NCBI GenBank assembly: GCA_949987705.1
Contig: OX465281.1
Span: 222,799,978 to 222,863,977, forward strand
Length of the DNA: 64,000 nucleotides
Direction: 5' to 3'
Source: Thereva unica
Taxonomy: Eukaryota > Arthropoda > Insecta > Diptera > Therevidae
Numbering within the stretch: position 1 is the first letter of the stretch; every line of letters begins with the position of its first letter. Shown piece after piece: positions 22,951-31,253 of this stretch. The notes under the pieces are model-generated. The model had not been told where the DNA came from. It saw only the letters and a list, made by a program, of their open reading frames with translations, and searched no databases. Position numbers and translations under genes: made by a program.

Positions 22951-23182
22951 TATAGGGGGGGCAAAACCGAACCGTCACCTCCTCGTGGTGCCCCCTGGAT
23001 AACCAACTAACGACGGTAGTAGGGAGCAGACCCTTAAAAGCCTACCAAGCCAAGATGTAAATGTCATCGGGTCGAGGGCTGCGTGGCAGTGGGTAGTGGT
23101 GCACTGTCTCTAACGATCTCCTCTGGGCACCGAGCGCACCCAGTTGTATATAGCCTTATCCTAATAAGGAGGCTCTGTTAGG
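22951..23182 (+). promoter_or_regulatory. 5' UTR / internal promoter region of Loa-like LINE
   Basis: The element appears to start at the G-run at about 22951 (GGGGGGGC), where the simple repeat stops. The 230-base leader up to the ORF1 ATG is GC-richer than its flanks. LINEs of this type usually carry an internal promoter here. No specific promoter motif can be proved from the sequence. Confidence 0.45.
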
Positions 23183-24412
23183 ATGGACCTTCCCTTTCCT
23201 GCCATACTCGTGGGACTCTTTATGGACCAAAAAATCTTTAAAAAAACAGACGAAGAAAGAGGTTGTGAGTCTGATGCAATAAGTATCAGCTCAGAGCTGG
23301 AGAGGGAACTCCTTGGAGGTACCTCGTCTAGCACAGAAGCTTCGGCTTCTCAATCAACAACACTGGCCCAGGCAGCTGGTGACAATGTTGTTGAAGAAAT
23401 AACGGCCAAGGTTGTCGGTATGACCGTGCAACCTAGCAAGAAAAAATCCGGTGCTGCCAAGAGGAAGAGGGCCAAGGCAAGGAAGGCTGCAGAGGAATTG
23501 GGGAGCTCCACGGAGCACACCCGAGTCCCACATGCGGAACTTCCTTCCCAACAAACCCAAGGCAGGACAGCGGTCAGGACGGGGGGCTCCAAGGAGCAGA
23601 CCTGGACGACCGCTGGACTGCCAGAAGTTTCTGGACCCGAGAAATTGGTAGCACAAACTCCTACAACTTCTAGGGGGCTATGTCCTATGCTGGACCCAAC
23701 TGACGCACTGCCAAAACGGCAGCGGTCTGAGGATTCTCCGGCTGGGCAGGGACCCCAAAAGAAGAAAAAAAAGGGGGAGTCGCAAGGACCCTCATATCGG
23801 GATAAGCTAGCTGGGATCACCATGGCAGTGGTCCTGGACAACTATCCCGAGGGCAAATTGACAGAGGAGCAATCATCCACCGTCTGCGATGCCATCCTGT
23901 GTGAGGTAGACAAAAGTCGTAAAGGCGATTGTCCGCCTCAGTTTTTGGGTGCAAGGGCGGCAGGGGGTCTTATCAAGATCACCTGTGCCAACGAACCCAC
24001 CAGCCAATGGTTGACAAATGCTGTCACCAGGCTTCAGTTGTGGGAAGGGGCCAACCTCAGAGTAATTGAGGAAAAGGACCTTCCCAAATATAAGCGAATC
24101 ACGTTCTGGGTTCCTAACGATGTTAGGGAACCGGAGCAGGTGCTCTGCAGGCTGGAATTACAGAACCAGCCAATTGAGGTGAACTCTTGGCAAGTGATGG
24201 GCAGGAAGGTGGACCAGAACGGTCAAACTCTTGCCCTTAGCATTGACGAGAGGGCGCTCACGCAGCTGAAAGAGCAGGGCATGTCCCTATTCTACGGCTT
24301 CGGACGAATTAGAGTCAAGGAGATTGGCTCAAAAAAGGAGACTCCTGCTGGCTCACAGCAGCGGGAACAGCCTCAGGATGCGGGTGGTACAGTGCAACCT
24401 GCAACACAGTAG
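23183..24412 (+). CDS. Loa-like LINE ORF1 protein
   Basis: Intact 409-residue ORF starting at an ATG. ORF1 proteins of LINEs bind the element RNA. Residues 85-105 are strongly basic (KKKSGAAKRKRAKARKAAEE) and another Lys cluster lies near 193. The C-terminal 90 residues (about 303-390: 'KRITFWVPNDV', 'NQPIEVNSWQVMGRKVDQNG', 'LALSIDERALTQLKEQ') resemble the DUF4780-like domain found in insect LINE ORF1 proteins. No CCHC knuckle is present, unlike the Jockey ORF1 at 13.1 kb. The ORF overlaps the ORF2 ATG by 35 bases, so ORF2 is in another frame. The large minus-strand ORF over the same region is a shadow. Confidence 0.85.
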   Translation: MDLPFPAILVGLFMDQKIFKKTDEERGCESDAISISSELERELLGGTSSSTEASASQSTTLAQAAGDNVVEEITAKVVGMTVQPSKKKSGAAKRKRAKARKAAEELGSSTEHTRVPHAELPSQQTQGRTAVRTGGSKEQTWTTAGLPEVSGPEKLVAQTPTTSRGLCPMLDPTDALPKRQRSEDSPAGQGPQKKKKKGESQGPSYRDKLAGITMAVVLDNYPEGKLTEEQSSTVCDAILCEVDKSRKGDCPPQFLGARAAGGLIKITCANEPTSQWLTNAVTRLQLWEGANLRVIEEKDLPKYKRITFWVPNDVREPEQVLCRLELQNQPIEVNSWQVMGRKVDQNGQTLALSIDERALTQLKEQGMSLFYGFGRIRVKEIGSKKETPAGSQQREQPQDAGGTVQPATQ

Positions 24413-27400
24413 GGCTGCCTCGGCAGTCCTTTGCAGGGTGCTGGCCACCCAAGCTATCGACGTGGCTCTTGTACAGGAGCCATGGGTAAATAACGGTGCT
24501 ATACAGGGCTTGCGGGCAACCGGCTACAGCATTGCATGCAGTGATGTGGACGGCGACCCTCGGACCTGTGTAGTTTACAATAAAAACACTAACTGCTTTC
24601 CTCTCACAGATAAATCGTCGAGAGACCTGGCAGTGGTGATGATACAGATTAACAGGGGGGGCAGCAAGAGCATGATTACCTTATGTTCGGCATACCTCCC
24701 CTATGACTCCAGAGACCCACCACCGTCCAAAGAACTTAAGGATATCGTGGGTCACTCTAACAGGAGCGGTCTGCAGATCATCATAGGATGTGATGCGAAC
24801 GCCCATCATGATGCCTGGGGTAGCAGTGGAGTGAACAAAAGGGGCGAATACCTTTTTGATTACCTCTTAACTACTAACCTGGACATATTAAATCGCGGCA
24901 CGGATCCTACCTTCGACAACGGTAGGAGACGTGAGGTTATAGACATCACGCTAGCTACTCAACAAGTTGCCACTTACGTGAGTGACTGGCGGGTCTCAGA
25001 TGAGCCATCGTGCTCAGACCACAGACACATTTACTTTATGGTGGGTGAGTCTTTAGAAAATGTGAGTACATACAGGAATCCTAGATATACGAACTGGACA
25101 GACTTTCGGGCCGAACTCAGTAGCATATTCAAGGGTTCCATGCACTCAATCAAATCTACGATGGATGTAGAACTATCCGCGGACTTCTTTACGGAGGCGG
25201 TTACTGCTGCTTACAGCAATAACTGCCCTGTTCTGATGAGGACGCGTAATAGGAAAACTCCATGGTGGAATAACGAGCTCTCCAAGTTAAGATCCGCTAC
25301 GAGGAAACTGTTCAACGCAGCTAAGAAGAGCGGCAACTGGGAGAGTTATAAAAGCTCGCTAACCAGCTATAACAGGGCAATCAGACGAGCAAAAAGAAAT
25401 AGCTGGAGGAATTTTTGCAAGAGTGTCGAAGACATTCGAGACTCAGCAAAAATCTATAAAGCTTTATCAAAGGGCTTGTCGGTAGATCTTGGATCCATCA
25501 GGAGAACCGATGGCTCTTTCACACAGTCTAGGGAAGAAACCTTGATAACATTGCTCCAGGCACATTTCCCAGGCACAACCATTTATTCAAACGAGAACAT
25601 AACTTCTGCTGGGCAGCGTATAGGCCAACTTTCTAAAGTGCCCAAAGCCGCCTGGACAGAAGCAAATACCTTGTTCAACCATGAAGCTATCAGGGAGGCG
25701 ATTAGATCGTTCAAACCATACAAGTCCCCTGGAGCAGACGGAATCTATCCCATTCTGCTACAGGAGGGCTGCGACCTAGTCACTCCCTTATTATGCAAAT
25801 TATTTAGGGCTTCCTTCGCACACGGCTACATCCCATCCGTCTGGAGGAACGTCAACATAACATTTATACCTAAGCCAGGGCGTTCGGATTACACCCTGAC
25901 TAAATCTTTCAGGCCGATAAGTCTCTCGTCTTTTGCCTTGAAGACAATGGAGAAAATTGTCGACCGGGCGATAAGGGAAACTTATCTTCAAAGCCAACCA
26001 CTAAGCTCCTATCAGCATGCGTACCAGGCGGGCAAGTCTACTGAGACAGCACTGCACAATCTGGTGCTCAGGCTTGAACAGGCAGCTCTAAACAAAGGAG
26101 TTGCGCTGACGGCCTTCCTCGATATCGAGGGAGCCTTTGACAACACATCCTTTGATACTATAGCTAGGGCTCTAAGTAGACACAGTCTAAGTAGCACTTT
26201 CTGCAACTGGATTGACTCTATGCTGAGAACTCGCAAACTAATTGTTTCTCATGTTGAGGGGTCTCTGGAGGGCACTATAGCAAGAGGCTGCCCGCAGGGA
26301 GGAGTTTTATCTCCACTTCTCTGGTGCCTTGTTGTAGATGAACTCCTCGAGCTGCTCAACGGTCGGAACATTTTCGCCCAAGATTACGCTGACGATGTCG
26401 TCATAGTAATTACAGGTGAATCTGAAGACGCCATGTCAAGGCGCCTGCAGCAGGCACTTGATCTGGTCTCTAGCTGGTGCGAGAGTGTAGGTCTAAAAGT
26501 CAATCCCGACAAAACGATCCTAGTTCCTTTCACCAGGAAACGATCACTACCGGGAATTTGGGAACCTACATTCGCGGGCAGAACTATAGGCTTTTCTCAA
26601 CAAGCCAAATATTTAGGAGTGACGCTAGATGCCAAACTCAATTGGAAACAGCATATGGACACTGTTATGTGTAGAACGCGCAGATCCCTGTGGGCTTGCC
26701 GCAGAGCTTGTGGTTCCACCTGGGGTTTGCAACCGAAAACCATGTACTGGATATACACCACCATCATAAGACCCATGGTAACTTATGGAGCTTTAGTTTG
26801 GTGGCACAGAACGAAGCTTAAGGGTTCCATAACCTTTTTAAGCAAAATTCAAAGAATGGCTTGCCTCTCCATCACTGGGGCCATCCGCACTTCCCCAACG
26901 GCAGCGCTGGAGACTCTCCTCAATTTGGTACCCCTCCACCTTGAGGTAGAGAAATCCGCCATAAACGCGGCGCTGCGGCTGAAAGCGAATGGTTACTTGG
27001 GCGCTGGTCTTGGGCGAGGACATTCTATAATAATCAACATCATAGAAGAGATTCCGGAAGCGGAGATGCTATCGGACGGCATGCCCTATAAAATCTCAAA
27101 ATTTAAGCAACCTTCTGTACATATACAGGAAAGGCTTACCTGGACTTTTCCTAAAGTTTTGCCGGGCGGGCTAGTATGGTACACGGATGGCTCTAAAACG
27201 GAGACAGGTGTAGGCGCAGGAATCTGGAGTGAAAGTCCCAGATTCAGCAAGGCTATAAGTCTAGGCACTCTGGCAACTGTCTTTCAAGCAGAGGTGTACG
27301 CTATTCTGGCATGCACTCATGAGAACTTAAGAAGGGCCTACCAAAATAAACGGATTTTTATCTTCTCTGATAGCCAAGCGGCAATTAGAGCGATAAGGTC

Positions 27401-28004
27401 CCGTAGGACCAAGTCGAAATTAGTTTGGGACTGCCAACGTGCTCTTCATGAGTTGGGCGTTCTCAATCAAATCACACTTGTCTGGGTCCCAGGTCACCGG
27501 GGCTTCGAAGGCAATGAAAGTGCGGATGCCCTGGCTAAACAGGGCTCTGATTTAGAATTCATTGGTCCAGAGCCGGCTATTGGGGCACCGTCCAGCTTGC
27601 TGCAAAGGGCCCTGGCCGATCGGACCTTGATGAAACATATTGAACGCTGGAGGTCCGCGCCTGGACTGGCCAACTCTAAGCGGTTCCTTCCAGGGCCGTC
27701 CCCTAAGACGGCCAAGGAATTATTACGGCGCAGCAGGAGTGATGTTAGGACACTTGTTGGCCTAATTACCGGACACTGTGCCCTAAATTACCACTTATGG
27801 AAGATAGGAAGGGCAGAGGACCCTACATGTAGGCTTTGCCTAGAAGAGGATGAGTCTGCCCTCCATGTTCTCTGTGAGTGCCCTGCAATAGCGAGGAGCA
27901 GGGTCTCTTTGTTCGGGAAGTCCCTGCTCGAACACTCAAGTCTAAGCGACAAACCACTAGGCAGACTGCTGAACTTGTTCAGGCGGTCTGGCCTACAAAT
28001 TTGA
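24378..28004 (+). CDS. Loa-like LINE ORF2: endonuclease, RT and RNase H
   Basis: Intact 1208-residue polyprotein. The ATG at 24378 starts 'MRVVQCNLQHSR', the expected endonuclease beginning; the frame is also open a little upstream. Endonuclease: 'LVQEPWV' (about 31), 'GCDANAHHDAWGS' (about 137), 'CSDHRHI' (about 211). RT: 'KSPGADGIYP' (about 449), 'SFRPISLSSFALKTME' (about 511), 'FLDIEGAFDN' (about 580), 'GCPQGGVLSPLLWCL' (about 637), catalytic 'YADD' (about 671). RNase H: 'YTDGSKTETG' (about 935), 'FQAEVYAI' (about 970), 'FSDSQAA' (about 997), 'GHRGFEGNESADALAKQG' (about 1040). It ends with a CCHC motif, CRLCLEEDESALHVLCEC (about 1151). EN+RT+RNase H with 'GCPQGGVLSPLLW' fits the Loa/I group; Loa is my inference. 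No lesion seen. Confidence 0.93.
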   Translation: MRVVQCNLQHSRAASAVLCRVLATQAIDVALVQEPWVNNGAIQGLRATGYSIACSDVDGDPRTCVVYNKNTNCFPLTDKSSRDLAVVMIQINRGGSKSMITLCSAYLPYDSRDPPPSKELKDIVGHSNRSGLQIIIGCDANAHHDAWGSSGVNKRGEYLFDYLLTTNLDILNRGTDPTFDNGRRREVIDITLATQQVATYVSDWRVSDEPSCSDHRHIYFMVGESLENVSTYRNPRYTNWTDFRAELSSIFKGSMHSIKSTMDVELSADFFTEAVTAAYSNNCPVLMRTRNRKTPWWNNELSKLRSATRKLFNAAKKSGNWESYKSSLTSYNRAIRRAKRNSWRNFCKSVEDIRDSAKIYKALSKGLSVDLGSIRRTDGSFTQSREETLITLLQAHFPGTTIYSNENITSAGQRIGQLSKVPKAAWTEANTLFNHEAIREAIRSFKPYKSPGADGIYPILLQEGCDLVTPLLCKLFRASFAHGYIPSVWRNVNITFIPKPGRSDYTLTKSFRPISLSSFALKTMEKIVDRAIRETYLQSQPLSSYQHAYQAGKSTETALHNLVLRLEQAALNKGVALTAFLDIEGAFDNTSFDTIARALSRHSLSSTFCNWIDSMLRTRKLIVSHVEGSLEGTIARGCPQGGVLSPLLWCLVVDELLELLNGRNIFAQDYADDVVIVITGESEDAMSRRLQQALDLVSSWCESVGLKVNPDKTILVPFTRKRSLPGIWEPTFAGRTIGFSQQAKYLGVTLDAKLNWKQHMDTVMCRTRRSLWACRRACGSTWGLQPKTMYWIYTTIIRPMVTYGALVWWHRTKLKGSITFLSKIQRMACLSITGAIRTSPTAALETLLNLVPLHLEVEKSAINAALRLKANGYLGAGLGRGHSIIINIIEEIPEAEMLSDGMPYKISKFKQPSVHIQERLTWTFPKVLPGGLVWYTDGSKTETGVGAGIWSESPRFSKAISLGTLATVFQAEVYAILACTHENLRRAYQNKRIFIFSDSQAAIRAIRSRRTKSKLVWDCQRALHELGVLNQITLVWVPGHRGFEGNESADALAKQGSDLEFIGPEPAIGAPSSLLQRALADRTLMKHIERWRSAPGLANSKRFLPGPSPKTAKELLRRSRSDVRTLVGLITGHCALNYHLWKIGRAEDPTCRLCLEEDESALHVLCECPAIARSRVSLFGKSLLEHSSLSDKPLGRLLNLFRRSGLQI

Positions 28005-28093
28005 GGTGTAGGGGTTGTAGTACAATAGGCCAACTAAATGGCCGCAGTACTTTTGGACCTAATACCTCACACAGGAAAAAAAAAAAAAAAAAA
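28005..28093 (+). other. LINE 3' UTR and poly(A) tail
   Basis: A short 3' UTR of about 70 bases ends 'CACACAGG' followed by about 17 A residues (28077-28093). A perfect inverted repeat begins directly after the tail. Confidence 0.8.
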
Positions 28094-28150
28094 TATATAA
28101 CTCTTAATACAACTAAAACTTGGGTTAATAGTTGTATTAAGAGTTATATA
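28094..28150. repeat. Perfect 22-bp inverted repeat at LINE 3' junction
   Basis: 28094-28115 (TATATAACTCTTAATACAAC + TA) is the exact reverse complement of 28129-28150, with a 13-base loop (28116-28128). The loop and the bases after the right arm share AACTTGGGTT (28117-28126 and 28150-28159). It belongs to the flanking DNA, or to a foldback formed at insertion. Confidence 0.9.
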
Positions 28151-28370
28151 ACTTGGGTTCAGTTAAGTTTAGTTTAAAGAAGCGTTGAAAATTTAGTTGA
28201 GTTTAGTTGAGTTGATTATCGGCAGTCAGGTTAAGGATTGAGCTAAGCGTTGAGTTGAGTTGAGATGAATTAAGTTGTGTTAAATTTAGTTGTGTTAAAT
28301 TAAGTTGTGTTAAGAGTTGTTGTATGTTAAAAGATCCGTTAACAGTAGAGTTGAATTGAGTTAAGACTTT
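28151..28370. repeat. Degenerate TTGAG/TTAAG simple repeat (right of LINE)
   Basis: Repeated 'GTTGAGTT', 'GTTAAGTTGTGTTAAATT' and related words. Continuation of the array at 22893-22950. Confidence 0.65.
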
Positions 28371-29629
28371 AGTGGAGATTTCAGTCTAAAGCTAAGAGTG
28401 TAGATAGAAGTTGAGTATCTGATATATGATATATACTGGATCTATTAAGAATTATGTACATTAAATATGCCACAACTCTTTACGTATCGTTATCATAAGG
28501 AAATCTACAACTTTCAAGATATTTGTAAATTCATGATTGGTGCTGAACTTCTGGCAAAATTAAAGGCTTAAAACAGTTGCAGTCAGTCCGTGCTACTCCG
28601 GTATACAAGCCATTTGGAAATCTAGCACAACGAGCAATTGCTTTCAATTGTGTAGCTCAATTTTAAAGACCAAATTTTCAGCCCGGAATATAAGCTATTT
28701 TACAAAATAAATATGTTACAAACGATATAATTATGAATATAAATTGGGCGAAATTACAAGATGAACAACACGTAGGAAAAGTGGGGAAACTCTCGGAAAA
28801 ACTCGGAAAACTGATAATCCATCAATAAAGTGGAAGTGGTTGAAATTTTCGATATAATGTATAGGAACAACTTGTAAAGTTTAAAAAGCTTCACAAAAAA
28901 CGTCTTAACATATTTTTTCGAAAGTTGCTTCGTTTAGGAGATAATAAGCTATTTATTGATATATCCAGATTTCCGCACGAATAGGTCGGAATATCTAAAA
29001 TTTACATTGACGCTCGACTAAAATCTTTATAACTCCCTTGTTTTTGGTCGAAATTTCATAAACTAAACGGCCAAAGATTCAGTAAGTCACATTTTTCCCC
29101 AAAACCCAAAATCAAAATGCACTATATCTCCCTTTTTTGTGGCTTTTGTGGATCACTTTTTGTCTGCTACATACCTACCCTTAACCGCTTGACAAGCTAT
29201 CAGCCCTGTATATAGCAAAAATGCCCGCTTTTTTGGGTGTTGACGATTATTTGTGTATTATTTGTTTATAACTCTTAGTTTAGCATGGACACCGTTCGAT
29301 ATGCTGACGATGCGACGAATGTACGTCTATTTTAAGAAAACAACTGCAACTATCAAAATAACAAGATAAAAATAGAACAAGCATCATTATAAACATTAGC
29401 AAGATATAGGCTATTATGTGTTTTATGAATAAAAGAGGTTTCGAGTTCAAGAGTTGAGCTCCTTAGAATGAAAATCAAGATAATGCTGTAATAGCCAAAC
29501 TAGCCGAATTATGCTACACATGAGAATAGGAATCTACCAGGATTCGCGGCTTTATACCAATGTGTAAAAGTGCAAGAACTAAGATGGGTCATCTCAACGA
29601 GGTAAGCATACTAACCATATACATAAAGG
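28371..29629. other. No recognisable gene
   Basis: AT-rich. There are no ORFs with motifs, no clear repeat boundaries, and no trustworthy exon. Confidence 0.45.
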
Positions 29630-30023
29630 GGCCTCGGTAGGGGGCTGACTACTATCGCAGAGGTCCCGGGTTCGAATCCCGGCCAGTCCCACGGTCCTTC
29701 GCCTTTTCAACTTTCCCACCTACTTAGCTTTCCTTCTTTCTTCTTCCCTCTTTGCATTCCTGATTCCTTCGGTCATAAGACTCGTTTCAGGAGGCATGAC
29801 ACTCCAGCGAGTTGTTTCTCGATGACCCGATGTCAAAGAGGCGATGGTAATGGTTGGAGTAGGTGGACTAAAAATATCGCGGGAAGTTTATGGCAGTTCC
29901 TTCCTCCCCGACTAGAGCTGCTGTTCGACATTGCACTCAATAAGAAGAAAATAGATTGTCAACACTATAAAGGGCCTTTCCTGAGACTCTAGTCTTCCAC
30001 ATAAAAAAAAATAAAAAAAAATA
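29630..30023 (+). mobile_element. tRNA-derived SINE, copy A (full length)
   Basis: The head resembles a tRNA: GGCCTCGGTAG opens the A-box region, and the B box GGTTCGAATCC is at 29669-29679. A conserved body follows: 'CACGGTCCTTCGCC', 'GGAGGCATGACACTCCAGCG', 'CTAGAGCTGCTGTTCGACAT'. It ends 'CTAGTCTTCCACAT' plus an A-rich tail (30003-30023). The same body occurs at 55726-56206 (-), 62154-62603 (-) and 62673-63066 (+). The head does not fold as a functional tRNA. Transcription by RNA polymerase III from the A/B boxes and mobilisation by a LINE are inferred from SINE biology. Confidence 0.88.
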
Positions 30024-31253
30024 CCATAATAGTGAGGCCATCATTATACATTACCTCGCTGATCTGGTGGGCTAAAACCATGCTGAAACAGTTAAAATTA
30101 ACTTGGGCAGGGTGCAGAGAATGGCATACATGGATGAGTACTAGCAGTGTTTTTAACATAACACCCACCATAGCGATAGAAGGAATTGCTGCAATTGGAC
30201 GTTCATCACTGAAGACTATGTTAGTTAGCTGGATCAAGTTTGGCTATCGTGACGCCGTATATGCTCCCATTCAAATATGTTAAAAATTCTAGGGCCATCA
30301 TATCCCCCTTAAAAACCAAGCGGCCGTGGATTGCCCGCTATAAGCTAATTTTTTATTTTTACTCGGGGATTTAAGGATACCCCCGCAAGAATACGTCCTA
30401 GTTTAACGCCTGCATAAGAAATGTAGTTTCATAAGATGTGGTGAGTACGTTGCATAAGTTGAATAAGTTAACATTTGAGTAAACTCTGTACATTTAAATA
30501 GAAATATAATTCAGAGACCAGCACATATGGCGTTTTTGGTGCAAAAGTAGATCTACTTTTCTTCTTTTTCTAATGCATTGACAGCAATATGCGAGCAGGC
30601 GTGTTGTTATTTTGATGTCAAAATAAGTGATTGGAAGCGATAGATTAATGTACTAAAAAAGGAAGGACGAAAAAATCTAATATAAATTATAATAATCTAA
30701 CAGAATATTTTTCATAACACAAAACAAAACAAAAATGACATGTGACACTGAAGAAAGCAACGTATTTTATGAAACAAATAGGCAATGCGCTAAAAGCAAC
30801 GTATTTCAACCTACGCATCTTATGATATTCCACCTTTATCGCCTTGAAAAATGGAATCATTCCTCTTTCCAAATTGAGTGATGCCCCCATCATCCATCCC
30901 TGTATACATTCCAAATTTCTAATACTGTTCATTTGGTCATGTGGCAAAATTGGCAATATGAAAACCCATGCCATCCAGCACATCAGTATATATAGTATTA
31001 TATAGTCGCCCAATCATACTCTGAGTCATTAGAAGCAACAGAAGAATATGTGGTGGGTGGTGCACTGACATAAAAACTATTATCCACGTACAGTAGTTTT
31101 ACTCAAGGAGGACCATATAACTCTATAGGCTCATCCCCATCAACTACAATGTTTCGTTTTGAGAAAAAGGAACGTGTTACAAAGGTACGATTATGGCACA
31201 ACCTTCTATAGCCAGGAACACAAAGTTCATCGACTTCGCTGTACTTATTCTAT
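30024..31253. other. No recognisable gene; half-MITE at 30323-30366
   Basis: 30323-30366 resembles the right arm of the inverted-repeat element at 8991-9216 ('TTTTTTATTTTTACTCGGG'). The rest shows no motif-bearing ORF and no repeat boundary. Confidence 0.45.

Noticed and set aside
23350..23841. 163-codon minus-strand ORF
   Set aside because: Shadow of the intact LINE ORF1 on the + strand. Composition is explained by the GC-rich sense codons.
29630..29700. tRNA gene, from B box and tRNA-like head
   Set aside because: No proper acceptor or anticodon stems. The same head precedes a repeated body and A-tail in other copies, so it is a SINE.
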